From positions 1 to 59,842 of the forward strand of contig CAJTVF010000010.1 in NCBI GenBank assembly GCA_910579435.1: DNA of 59,842 nt. Direction: 5' to 3'. Below the pieces are notes generated by a model. It saw only the letters and a list, made by a program, of their open reading frames with translations, ran no database searches and was not told the DNA's origin. The position numbers and the translations under genes were made by a program. Origin of the DNA: an uncultured Oscillibacter sp. (GTDB taxonomy: Bacteria > Bacillota > Clostridia > Oscillospirales > Oscillospiraceae). Below are positions 33,201 to 41,475 of this stretch, piece by piece; positions within the stretch are counted from its first letter, which is position 1; each line of letters starts with the position of its first letter.

Positions 33201-34334
33201 TCAGAAAGCCCGCCCCAGAATCCCATGGAAGGCCCGAATCAGCCGGACCACCTCCTCCGGCGTGTTGAAATCGGAGAAGCTGACGCGGACGGTGCCGGTG
33301 TTCAGGGTCCCCGCCGTTCGGTGGGCGCAGGGGGCGCAGTGAATGCCCGTCCGGACGGCAAATCCCCGTTCCGCCAGGGCGGAACCGATGGCCTCCACGT
33401 CCAGGTCCTCCGCCGTCAAAGACAGCACCCCCGTCTGGCCCTGAAGGCCCGGGGCGGCGAAGAGCCGCAGGCCCGGCATGGACTCCAGGCCCTGGACAGC
33501 CATTTGGGTCAGGTGTTTTTCGTGGGCCAGGATCTTATCCAGCCCTCCCCGGCGGACGTACCGGACGCCGGCCAGCAATCCCGCGATTCCCGGCATGTTC
33601 AGCGTTCCGGCCTCCAGCCGGTCCGGCAGGAAGTCCGGCATCGTCTGCCGGATGGACTGGCTCCCGGTGCCCCCCTCCAGGAGGGGCCGGACGGGGACGT
33701 CCTCCCGGCAGAGCAGCACGCCGGTGCCCTGAGGGCCATAGAGCCCCTTGTGTCCCGGCATGGCGGCGAACGCCGCCCCCAGGGCCTCCATGTCCAGGGG
33801 CAGGACCCCCGCGGACTGGGAGGCGTCAATGATGAAGGGCACGCCCCGGCTCCGGCAGATGGCGGCGATCTCCTCCACCGGCTGCACAAAGCCGAAAACA
33901 TTGGAGACATGGCTGCACACCACGGCGCTGGTGCCGGGAACAATGAGACGGCGGAAGGCCTCCGTCACCGCCTTGGGCTCAAAGAGCGGGGCGGCGGCGA
34001 CGGAAATCTGCGCGCCCAGGGCCTCTAGGGGCCGGGTGACGGCGTTGTGCTCATAGCCGGAGATCACCGCCTTTCCCCCCGGCGGCACCAGGCTTTTGAT
34101 GGCGATGTTCAGCGCGTGGGTGGCGTTCAGGGTGAACACCACCTGCTCCGGGTTTTTCAGGCCGAACAGCTCCGCCAGCTCCGAGCGGCACTGGAACGCC
34201 ACGTCCGAAGCCCGGGCGGCGGCGGGATAGCCCCCCCGCCCCGGCGAGCTCATGGAGGCCAGGGCCTCCCACATGGCGGCGGCGACGGAAGCGGGCTTTT
34301 GGAAGCTGGTAGCCGCGCAGTCAAAATAGATCAT
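33201..34334 (-). CDS. class V aminotransferase, cysteine desulfurase-like
   Basis: This 377-residue PLP enzyme begins YFDCAATSFQKP, has the cofactor lysine in MPGHKGLYGPQGTG and a Cys-containing loop HCAPCAHRTAGT near the C-terminus, as in SufS/CsdB-type desulfurases that take sulfur from cysteine or selenium from selenocysteine. It is coupled (ATGA overlap) to the DUF3343 gene, a presumed sulfur/selenium carrier. There is no isc or suf scaffold nearby, so a specialised sulfur or selenium route is more likely than general Fe-S assembly. Confidence 0.9.
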   Translation of the reverse strand: MIYFDCAATSFQKPASVAAAMWEALASMSSPGRGGYPAAARASDVAFQCRSELAELFGLKNPEQVVFTLNATHALNIAIKSLVPPGGKAVISGYEHNAVTRPLEALGAQISVAAAPLFEPKAVTEAFRRLIVPGTSAVVCSHVSNVFGFVQPVEEIAAICRSRGVPFIIDASQSAGVLPLDMEALGAAFAAMPGHKGLYGPQGTGVLLCREDVPVRPLLEGGTGSQSIRQTMPDFLPDRLEAGTLNMPGIAGLLAGVRYVRRGGLDKILAHEKHLTQMAVQGLESMPGLRLFAAPGLQGQTGVLSLTAEDLDVEAIGSALAERGFAVRTGIHCAPCAHRTAGTLNTGTVRVSFSDFNTPEEVVRLIRAFHGILGRAF

Positions 34335-34582
34335 GCCTCCACCTCCTGGTACAGGCCCTTTTGAAATAAAAATATTTGAACGGGGTCCAGGCCGTCCCGG
34401 TGAAGGGCAGTCAGGGCCGCCGGCAGATCGGAAACCGCTACGCGCACGGCGTAGGCGCAGCCCATATCCGTCAGGTCTCTGGGAGGCCGGAAGATATGGC
34501 AGCGAATGCCCGCCCGGCTCAGGGATTTCTGCATCCGCTGGGCATAGGTTACGGAGCGGGCCAGGATGATATAGTGCTCCAC
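34331..34582 (-). CDS. DUF3343 putative Se/S carrier protein
   Basis: This 83-residue protein has the DUF3343 pattern: an N-terminal strand-helix (HYIILARSVTYAQRMQKSLSRAG), a PRDLT block followed by a conserved Cys (GCAYAVRV) and a C-terminal helix. It starts at a GTG at 34582, since AGGAGG lies 7 nt upstream; no ATG fits. It overlaps the desulfurase-like gene by 4 bp, suggesting that it accepts persulfide or selenide from it. A CATAGAAT box and a TTGACA lie upstream, so the promoter type is unclear. Confidence 0.85.
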   Translation of the reverse strand: MEHYIILARSVTYAQRMQKSLSRAGIRCHIFRPPRDLTDMGCAYAVRVAVSDLPAALTALHRDGLDPVQIFLFQKGLYQEVEA

Positions 34583-34701
34583 AAACACTCCTCCTTTCTC
34601 TCCTATTCTATGGGGATGGGAGAGAAAGGTGTCAAGGCGGAGGCGCGCGAAAACGCCCCGCCGGAGGGCAGGGCGCAAAGGCTTATCTGGAATCTATGCG
34701 C

Positions 34702-35190
34702 TTACGCGGAAAGGCGTTCCACCAGCGCCACGGCGTGGGCCGCCATGCCGGAGCCGTCCCCGGTGAAGCCCAGGCCCTCCTCAGTGGTGGCCTTGACGTT
34801 GACCCGTTCCGCCTCGATTCCCAGGGCGGCGGCTATGTTCTCCGCCATTTGGGCCTTGTAGGGGGCGACCTTCGGCGCCTGGGCCAGCAGCGCGGCGTCG
34901 ATGTTCACCACGGCAAAGCCCGTCTCCCCCAGGAGACGGCCCACCTCCCCCAGCAGCTTCAGGCTGGAAATGCCCTGATAGGCCGGGTCCGTGTCCGGGA
35001 ACAGCTTCCCGATGTCCCCCAGGCGGGCGGCCCCCGCCAGGGCGTCCATGACGGCGTGGACCAGCACGTCCGCGTCGGAGTGGCCCAAAAGCCCCTTTTC
35101 CCAGGGAATCTCCACGCCGCCCAAAATCAGCTTCCGGCCCCCGGCCAGGCGGTGTACGTCGTAGCCGTGGCCTATCCGCAGGTCTGTCAT
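34702..35190 (-). CDS. ispF: 2-C-methyl-D-erythritol 2,4-cyclodiphosphate synthase
   Basis: This 162-residue trimeric zinc enzyme catalyses the cyclisation step of the MEP isoprenoid pathway. GHGYDVHRL (zinc Asp/His), GLLGHSDADVLVHAVMDALAGAA and KATTEEGLGFTGDGSGMAAHAV are intact. It overlaps ispD by 4 bp, a standard pair. Confidence 0.97.
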   Translation of the reverse strand: MTDLRIGHGYDVHRLAGGRKLILGGVEIPWEKGLLGHSDADVLVHAVMDALAGAARLGDIGKLFPDTDPAYQGISSLKLLGEVGRLLGETGFAVVNIDAALLAQAPKVAPYKAQMAENIAAALGIEAERVNVKATTEEGLGFTGDGSGMAAHAVALVERLSA

Positions 35191-35918
35191 CGTCCTTCCT
35201 CCCGGGCCTTTACGATAGCCTCCGCCAGGATCATATCCACCGGCGTGGTGATTTTCAGGTTCTCCTCCTCGCCCTCCACCAGGAAGACTACCTTCCCCAG
35301 CCGCTCCACGGCGGAAGCGTCGTCGGTAACGGGGGCGTTCTGCTCCAGGGCGGACTGGAGGGCGGCTTTCAGAAGGCTGGCCTCGAACACCTGGGGCGTC
35401 TGGACGGCCCGGAGCCGGTCCCGGTCCAGGGTCGCCTCCACCCCGCCGTCCTCCCGGACGGCCTTTACCGTGTCCTTGACCGCCACGGCGGGAGCGGCGG
35501 CGGAACACCGGGCGGCAGCGGTGACGGTACGGTCAATCAGCTCCGGCGTCACCAGAGGGCGGGCGCCGTCCTGCACCGCCAGCAATTCCATTTCCGGCGA
35601 GGCCTCCAATGCCGCCAGCAGTACGGAGTGGACGCGGTTCTCCCCGCCCCGGATCACCTTGGCGCATTTTGTCAGCCCATAGGTCCGGCAGAGCTGCGAG
35701 ATCTCCAGGATGTCCTCTTCCCGGGCGGCGACTACGATCTCGTCCACGCTTCCCGCCACCTGGAGGGCCGCCAGGGTCCGCACCAGCACCGGCACGCCGT
35801 CCAGCGGCTGGAGCAGCTTATTCACGCCGCCCATCCGGGTAGAGCTGCCCGCCGCCGCCACCAGCGCGGCGCAGCGGGGCCTGCGGGCCTCCCGCACTTT
35901 TTTGAAAAACGGCAGCAT
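35187..35918 (-). CDS. ispD: 2-C-methyl-D-erythritol 4-phosphate cytidylyltransferase
   Basis: This 243-residue enzyme transfers CMP to MEP in isoprenoid synthesis. The nucleotide-binding AALVAAAGSSTRMGGVNKLLQPL, VQDGARPLV and VTDDASAVE motifs are present. The ATG at 35918 has GGAGAGG 9 nt upstream, preferred over a GTG at 35927 that overlaps it. It sits between carD and ispF. Confidence 0.96.
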   Translation of the reverse strand: MLPFFKKVREARRPRCAALVAAAGSSTRMGGVNKLLQPLDGVPVLVRTLAALQVAGSVDEIVVAAREEDILEISQLCRTYGLTKCAKVIRGGENRVHSVLLAALEASPEMELLAVQDGARPLVTPELIDRTVTAAARCSAAAPAVAVKDTVKAVREDGGVEATLDRDRLRAVQTPQVFEASLLKAALQSALEQNAPVTDDASAVERLGKVVFLVEGEEENLKITTPVDMILAEAIVKAREEGR

Positions 35919-35947
35919 CGCAAACACCCTCTCCGCCCCAAGGGGCC

Positions 35948-36445
35948 TTACTGCGGGACCGGCGGCTTCTGCATGACCGCATGGTCCAGCCGCGCCTCCG
36001 CCTCCTGATAGGCGCAGCCCTCCACCAGCGCGATCTCCGACAGGATAATCTGCTTCGCGTTGTGAAGCATCTTCCGCTCCCCCGTGGAGAGCCCGCGGCG
36101 GGAGTCCCGCCGCATCAGGCCCTTCACCACGCGGGCCACCTCGTTGAGGTCCCCGCTTTTCAGCCGGAGGAGATTTTCCTGATAACGCTTGTTCCAGTTC
36201 GCACTGGATTCCGCCTCTAACGCGGGGATCCCGGCGAAGAACGCCTCCGCCTCTGTTGGAGAGATGATGGACCGGATGCCGATGGCCTGGCAGTTGGTGG
36301 TGGGAATCTTCAGAATAAGCCCGCCAACCGGCATTTTGAAGACATAATACTCCTTTACCTTGCCTGCCACCTTTTCCTGGACCACATCATCGATGACACC
36401 TGCCCCGTGCATGGGGTGCACGACCAGGTCCCCGATTTGAAACAT
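35948..36445 (-). CDS. carD: CarD-family transcriptional regulator
   Basis: This 165-residue protein has an N-terminal Tudor-like RNA-polymerase-interacting domain (FQIGDLVVHPMHGAGVIDDV to KIPTTNCQAIGIR) and a helical C-terminal part that can bind DNA upstream of the -10 element (RRGLSTGERKMLHNAKQIILSEIALV). CarD stabilises open complexes at rRNA and other promoters. It is followed by ispD-ispF at 29 bp, the usual clostridial order. Confidence 0.94.
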   Translation of the reverse strand: MFQIGDLVVHPMHGAGVIDDVVQEKVAGKVKEYYVFKMPVGGLILKIPTTNCQAIGIRSIISPTEAEAFFAGIPALEAESSANWNKRYQENLLRLKSGDLNEVARVVKGLMRRDSRRGLSTGERKMLHNAKQIILSEIALVEGCAYQEAEARLDHAVMQKPPVPQ

Positions 36446-36639
36446 GGACACCCCTTTCTCTGTCGCGGCCTATGCCGCTGTGTTGTTTGCCCCTTGACTC
36501 ACTGGATTCCATGCTGATTCAAGTTCCGTGCTGCTTGTTCTGATTCCGTGCAAAAGACTGCCCTGGGAAGGGACTGCTGTCCAACGAAGTTCCTGTGAGG
36601 CAAACACTACACAGCAGAGGCCCCGCAGAGAGCGGCGGC

Positions 36640-37986
36640 TCAGCGCTTGTTGGAGCGCCTCCAAATGCGCATTTTTTCCGCCTCGGCGATCAACTCGTCA
36701 CGGAATTGGGGGTGGGCCAGGCCGATGAGGCCCTCCGCCCGCTCCCAGGTGGATTTGCCCTTGACGTTGAACTTGCCGTACTCCGTCACGATCCAATGCA
36801 GGTTCGTACGAGTGGCGGTGACCACAGAGCCCTCCACCAGGGTGGGCCGGATGCGGGATTTCAGCTGGCCGGTTTTCTTGTCCTTGAAGGAGGAGGAGCA
36901 GCAAATAAAGCTCTTGCCGCCCTTGGCCAGATACGCGCCCATCACGAAATCCTGCTGCCCGCCGGCGCCGGAAATATGGTTGATGCCGGAGGACTCGGAG
37001 GACACTTGGCCGTAAAGATCGATGTCCACCGCGCCGTTGATGGAGGTGAACTTGTCGATCTGGGATACCCGGGCGATGTCGTTGACATAGCTGACCGGCG
37101 CAGCCATGCACTCAGGATTGTTGTTGAGGAAATCATAGAGCTTCTGGGTGCCGGCGGCAAAGGCATAGGTCTGCCGTCCCCGGTCGAAGGGCTTGCACGC
37201 GCCGGTGATGCGGCCCGCCATGGACATGTCCACAAACGCATCCACATACATCTCGGTGTGGACGCCCAGGTCCTTCAGATCGGACTCGGCAATCATCTTG
37301 CCGATGGCGCTGGGCATAGAGCCGATGCCCAGCTGGAGGCAGGCGCCGTCCTCAATTTCCGGCACCACCAGGTTGGCCACAGCCAGGTCCACCTCGGAGG
37401 CCGCAGAGGCCCCGCCCAGGATCTCCATGGGGGGATTCTCCCCCTCCACCACCATGGCCACATCGCTGATATGTACGCAGTTTTCAAAGCCGCCCAGGCA
37501 CACGGGCATGTTCTTGTTGACCTCGACAATGATGGTTTTGGCGCACTCGCACACTGCTTTCAGGTGGGAGCCGCCGGGGCCGAAGTTGAACCAGCCGTGC
37601 TCATCCATGGGGGCCACCTGGAACATGGCCACGTCCAGGGCCTTGATGCAGTCCCGGTAATAGCCCGGCAGCTCGGAATAGCGCAGGGGGATATAGTAGG
37701 AAAAGCCCTCCCTGATGGCTTTCCGCTCAATGCCGCTCATATGCCAGGAATTCCAGGCAAAATGGCTGGCGGCGTCAGGCACGTCGAAGATGGCCGGCCG
37801 GCGGGTCAGAATGCCGCCCCGGATGTTCACGTCCTTCAATTCCCCCATCCGGGCGGCCAGGGCCTTGTCCAGGGCGTTGGGAGAGCAGACCGTCCAGCCA
37901 TAATCCAGCCAGTCGCCGGACTTCACGACCTTGACGGCCTCACCGGCGCTGGTCAGCTTCTGACGGTATTCCTCCTGATAGCTCAT
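36640..37986 (-). CDS. but: butyryl-CoA:acetate CoA-transferase (acetyl-CoA hydrolase/transferase family)
   Basis: This 448-residue family I CoA-transferase resembles the butyryl-CoA:acetate enzymes of gut butyrate producers along its length: DINIRGG-like VNIRGG, FAWNSWHMSGIERKAI, PLRYSELPGYYRDC, VAMFQVAPMDEHGWFNFGP, IAESDLKDLGVHTEMYVDAFV, the catalytic Glu region QVSSESSGINHISGAGGQQDF and the terminal MRIWRRSN. It would release butyrate while forming acetyl-CoA. A 4-hydroxybutyrate CoA-transferase is a close alternative. The ATG of MSYQEEYRQKL has GGAGGAATT upstream. It is a single-gene unit with its own strong promoter; the butyrate genes thl-hbd-crt-bcd are not nearby. Confidence 0.88.
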   Translation of the reverse strand: MSYQEEYRQKLTSAGEAVKVVKSGDWLDYGWTVCSPNALDKALAARMGELKDVNIRGGILTRRPAIFDVPDAASHFAWNSWHMSGIERKAIREGFSYYIPLRYSELPGYYRDCIKALDVAMFQVAPMDEHGWFNFGPGGSHLKAVCECAKTIIVEVNKNMPVCLGGFENCVHISDVAMVVEGENPPMEILGGASAASEVDLAVANLVVPEIEDGACLQLGIGSMPSAIGKMIAESDLKDLGVHTEMYVDAFVDMSMAGRITGACKPFDRGRQTYAFAAGTQKLYDFLNNNPECMAAPVSYVNDIARVSQIDKFTSINGAVDIDLYGQVSSESSGINHISGAGGQQDFVMGAYLAKGGKSFICCSSSFKDKKTGQLKSRIRPTLVEGSVVTATRTNLHWIVTEYGKFNVKGKSTWERAEGLIGLAHPQFRDELIAEAEKMRIWRRSNKR

Positions 37987-38071
37987 AGTCAATTCCTCCA
38001 TATGATTTGTTTTTCTGCCTCTTCGCAAAGCGCGAAGGATAAATTCCTGAGGTATGACACCTTTATTTAAT

Positions 38072-38100
38072 AGTATAACATCGTTTGGAAAATATTGCAA
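38072..38100 (-). promoter_or_regulatory. sigma-A promoter for but
   Basis: On the minus strand TTGCAA (38095-38100) and TATACT (38072-38077) are 17 bp apart with an extended -10 TGT. A small hairpin (38021-38037) lies in the leader. Confidence 0.8.
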
Positions 38101-38139
38101 CGTCAAACCGTGAAAAAAATAACATGTTTTTTTGAAATA

Positions 38140-38165
38140 AGCGGCAGGCTTATAGGCCTGCCGCT
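38140..38165 (-). terminator. hairpin after ispH-S1
   Basis: A 10-bp GC-rich stem (38140-38149 with 38156-38165) with a 6-nt loop is followed on the minus strand by TATTTC, a weak T-run. Confidence 0.6.
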
Positions 38166-38197
38166 CAAATATCAGGGGTTTTGCGGTTTGCGGAGGC

Positions 38198-40156
38198 TTA
38201 CTCCTCCACCTCGTCCCCGGCGGGCTCCTCCACGGAGGGGGCCAGCAGGGCGCGAATGGAGAGGGAGATCTTCTTCCGCTCCTCGTCCACTGCGGTAATC
38301 TTGGCGTCCACGATCTGGCCCTCGGACAGCACGTCCTCCGGCTTCTCGATGCGGCGGTCGGCGATCTGAGAAATGTGGATCAGGCCGTCCACGCCGGGGA
38401 CCACCTCGGCGAACGCGCCGAAGGTCATCAGCTTGACGATGCGGACGGACGCCACGTCGCCTACGGCGTACTTGTCCATAAACACCTGCCAGGGGTCCAC
38501 GTTGTGGTCCTTGACGCCCAGGGAAATCTTCCGCTTCTCGGGGTCGAAGGAAATGACGTAGACCTCCATGGTGTCGCCCACCTTGCATACCTCGGAGGGA
38601 GTCTTGATGCGGCTCCAGCTCAGCTCCGAGACATGTACCATGCCGTCCACGCCGCCAATGTCGACGAACACGCCGTAGCTGGTCATGGATTTTACGATAC
38701 CGGTGTAGCGCTTGCCCACCTCGATGTTGGCCCAAATCTCCTCCTGCGCGGCCCGGCGGGCCTCGTCGGCCACGGAACGGATGGAGCCGACCACCCGGCG
38801 GCGGGCCCGGTTCACTTCCGTAACGCGGAGCTGGACCTTCTGGCCCTTCATGGCGGAGAGGTCCGCGCCCCGGGGCTGGCCGCTCTGGGAGGCGGGGACG
38901 AACACACGCACGCCCTTGACGGACACCACGATGCCGCCCTTGTTCTCCTCGGTGACGGTGCCTTCCATCACGGTCTTCTCTTCCACGGCCTGCTCGATGT
39001 TCTCCCAGACCTTTACGGCGTCCAGCCGCTTCTTGGAGAGCTCGGCGTAGCCCTCCACGTCGTTGACGCGGACAATGTAGGTCTCGATCTCGTCGCCCAC
39101 CTTCACCACGTCCTCGGGTTTCGCGTTGGGGTCGTCGGAAAGCTCGCTGAACTTGATGTAGGCCGCCTGCTTGGCGCCCACATCCACCTGCACCTCCGTC
39201 GGGGTGATGGCGGTGACGATGCCGGTTACCTTCTCTCCTGTATTTAAAGTTTTGAAGGACTGGTTCAGCAGTTCCTCAAAGGACTCCTCGTTGTTCTCCA
39301 CCGCTCTGATTTCTTCACTCATGGCTGCATATACCTCCTTAATAATGCCCGCTGGCGTGGAAGCACCGGCCGTAAGGCCCGCAACAGAACAACCACTGAA
39401 AAAATCCGGCGGGAGCTCGTCCGCGTTTTCGATCTGGAGCACGCAGGAGCAGCTCTCCTTACAAATTTCCGTCAAATGTTTGGTGTTGGCGCTTTTACGG
39501 TCCCCTACCACGACCATGACGTCCGCTTTCGCGGCGAGAATGGCCGCTTCAGACTGACGCTTATGCGTAGCGGTACATATTGTATCAAATTTTTTTGCGT
39601 TTGTACACTCTTTTTTTATGATTTTCCAAGAAGTTTCAAAAAGTTCACGAATACACGTGGTTTGTGCAACAACCGTCACCGGCGTTTCCCGGGCCTTGGG
39701 GTCCTCCTTCAGCCAGGCTTCCACCGCCTCCGGGCCGCTGAAAATCAAGGGATGCCCGCACCAGCTGGCGATTCCGGCCACCTCCGGGTGGGCCGCGTCG
39801 CCGATAATGACGGGAGTCCGGCCCTCCTCCCCGGCCTGAGCCGCCAGGGCCTGAATCCGGCGGACATTGGGGCAGGTGGCGTCCACACAGCGGACGCCGC
39901 GGGCCTCCAGGCGGTCCAGAACCTGCTTCAACTCCCCGTGGGAGCGAATGATCACTGTGTCTCCATACTGTAAAGCATCTGCACTTTCAACCTTTTGAAT
40001 GCCAATACTTTTCAGTTCTTCCACCACGTTGGCATTATGAATAAGGTCCCCAAGCATCCAGCAGCGGCGGGTCTCCACCGCAGTCTCCCGGGCCAGCTCC
40101 ACCGCCCGGCGGACGCCATAGCAGAATCCGGCGCTCTCCGCCAGACACACCTTCAC
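38198..40156 (-). CDS. ispH: IspH-ribosomal protein S1 fusion
   Basis: This 652-residue fusion joins HMBPP reductase, the last MEP-pathway enzyme, to an S1-type RNA-binding protein. The N-terminal part (about 1-285) has the Fe-S cysteines in AGFCYGV, VDATCPNV and a third in SCSVAG- or ICTATHKRQ-type blocks, plus AGASTPAGII. After a short linker come four S1 repeats (about 300-635), the last two ending in GMVHVSELSW and GLIHISQIADR. This fusion is known in Clostridia. It lies after cmk and plsC with 4-bp overlaps, the usual order cmk-plsC-ispH. Confidence 0.95.
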   Translation of the reverse strand: MKVCLAESAGFCYGVRRAVELARETAVETRRCWMLGDLIHNANVVEELKSIGIQKVESADALQYGDTVIIRSHGELKQVLDRLEARGVRCVDATCPNVRRIQALAAQAGEEGRTPVIIGDAAHPEVAGIASWCGHPLIFSGPEAVEAWLKEDPKARETPVTVVAQTTCIRELFETSWKIIKKECTNAKKFDTICTATHKRQSEAAILAAKADVMVVVGDRKSANTKHLTEICKESCSCVLQIENADELPPDFFSGCSVAGLTAGASTPAGIIKEVYAAMSEEIRAVENNEESFEELLNQSFKTLNTGEKVTGIVTAITPTEVQVDVGAKQAAYIKFSELSDDPNAKPEDVVKVGDEIETYIVRVNDVEGYAELSKKRLDAVKVWENIEQAVEEKTVMEGTVTEENKGGIVVSVKGVRVFVPASQSGQPRGADLSAMKGQKVQLRVTEVNRARRRVVGSIRSVADEARRAAQEEIWANIEVGKRYTGIVKSMTSYGVFVDIGGVDGMVHVSELSWSRIKTPSEVCKVGDTMEVYVISFDPEKRKISLGVKDHNVDPWQVFMDKYAVGDVASVRIVKLMTFGAFAEVVPGVDGLIHISQIADRRIEKPEDVLSEGQIVDAKITAVDEERKKISLSIRALLAPSVEEPAGDEVEE

Positions 40157-40788
40157 AGCGGCTTCCCCCCCACGGCCTGACCGCCCAGGGCGTAAGCCGC
40201 CTCCAGTAGGTCGTCGGCAATCTTCTGCATCTCCTCGGAAGTACCCCGGCGGCCGGTGTAGCGGGGCTCATAGGGCTCGCCGAAGATGATGCGGGTCTTA
40301 TGGAACAGCTTCTTCTCCCCGTCTACGAAGACCGGCACCAGCTTGGCCCCGGTGCGGACGCCGATCATGGCGGCTCCCGCCTTGGCCTGGGGCGGCAGGC
40401 CGTCTATGTAACCTACGCCGTTGCGGACTGTGGTCCCCTCGGGGAAAATCAGCAGGTTGTCGCCGTCTTTCAGGGCTTGGATGGACTGTTTGACGGCGTT
40501 GATGTCGTTGCTGCCCCGGCTGACGGGGAACGCCCCCACCTTTTTCAGCAGCCAGCCCAGCAGGGGATTCTGGAAGAGCTCCTCCTTCGCCATAATGTGA
40601 AGCCGGTAATTGATGGGCAGCCGGAGGGCCACCAGGATAGGGTCCCAGTTGCTGGAGTGGTTGGGGCAGAGCAGCACGCCGCTTTTCGGCAGCTTTTCCA
40701 TCCCCTCCACGGAGGTGGGGTGGAGAATCCGGGTGACGGTCCCCACCACATAATAAATGAAAACAAACAAACGGTTGAAGGGTTTCAT
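40153..40788 (-). CDS. plsC: 1-acyl-sn-glycerol-3-phosphate acyltransferase
   Basis: This 211-residue membrane-associated enzyme makes phosphatidic acid. The catalytic HX4D motif is NHSSNWDP and the substrate motif is LLIFPEGTTVRNG; an N-terminal hydrophobic stretch (LFVFIYYVVGTVTRIL) anchors it. It overlaps cmk upstream and ispH-S1 downstream by 4 bp each. Confidence 0.95.
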   Translation of the reverse strand: MKPFNRLFVFIYYVVGTVTRILHPTSVEGMEKLPKSGVLLCPNHSSNWDPILVALRLPINYRLHIMAKEELFQNPLLGWLLKKVGAFPVSRGSNDINAVKQSIQALKDGDNLLIFPEGTTVRNGVGYIDGLPPQAKAGAAMIGVRTGAKLVPVFVDGEKKLFHKTRIIFGEPYEPRYTGRRGTSEEMQKIADDLLEAAYALGGQAVGGKPL

Positions 40789-41462
40789 AGGCCAGTCCTT
40801 TCCCGAATCATTCCCAGCAGCGCTTCCAGGCTCCCCTGAAAATTCAGCTCGGAGGTGTCCAGCAGCGCCGCGCCCTCCGCCTGGCGCAGGGGGGCGGCCT
40901 CCCGGTGAGTATCCCGGAAATCCCGCTCCTCAATGTCCCGGAGGACCTCCTCAAAGGGCTGGGGGGTCCCCCGCTCCTCCAGCTCCCGGCAGCGGCGCTC
41001 CGCCCGGACCTGGGCGGAGGCTGTCAGAAAGACCTTGACTTCCGCGCCGGGCAGGACTACCGTGCCGATATCCCGGCCGTCCATAATCACGTCATGCTTC
41101 CGGGCCAGTTCTCTCTGGGTCTCCATTAGATAAGCCCGGACTACAGGCAGGGCGGAAACGGCGGAGGCATACCGGGAGATCTCCGGCAGGCGAATTTCCT
41201 CACTGACGTCCCGTCCGTTCAACAGCATCCGCTGCTGCCCAGCCTCATCATACCGCAGCTCCACCCGGAGGGACGGCAGCATCGCCGCCACGGCGGTCTC
41301 GTCGCCGGGGTCCACGCCCTGGTCCCGGGCAGAAAGCCCCACGGTCCGGTAAATGGCGCCGGTGTCCACATATAAAAAACCCAGGGCAGCGGCGGCGGCT
41401 TTGGCTAAGGTGCTCTTCCCCGCGCCGGAGGGGCCGTCGATGGCCACGCGAATGGTGCTCAT
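40785..41462 (-). CDS. cmk: cytidylate kinase
   Basis: This 225-residue enzyme phosphorylates CMP and dCMP. It shows P-loop IDGPSGAGKSTLAK, the CMP-binding YVDTGAIYRTVGL and MDGRDIGTVVLPGAEVK, and the RRCRELEERG lid. The start MSTIRVAIDGP is 13 bp after the flavoprotein stop and has AAGAGGAGG upstream. Confidence 0.97.
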   Translation of the reverse strand: MSTIRVAIDGPSGAGKSTLAKAAAAALGFLYVDTGAIYRTVGLSARDQGVDPGDETAVAAMLPSLRVELRYDEAGQQRMLLNGRDVSEEIRLPEISRYASAVSALPVVRAYLMETQRELARKHDVIMDGRDIGTVVLPGAEVKVFLTASAQVRAERRCRELEERGTPQPFEEVLRDIEERDFRDTHREAAPLRQAEGAALLDTSELNFQGSLEALLGMIRERTGL

Positions 41463-41475
41463 GGAAATCCTCCTC

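Noticed and set aside
36507..36554. three short TTCCRTGC-type repeats upstream of carD
   Set aside because: The copies are only 8-9 bp with uneven spacing; this is too weak for an array or operator claim.
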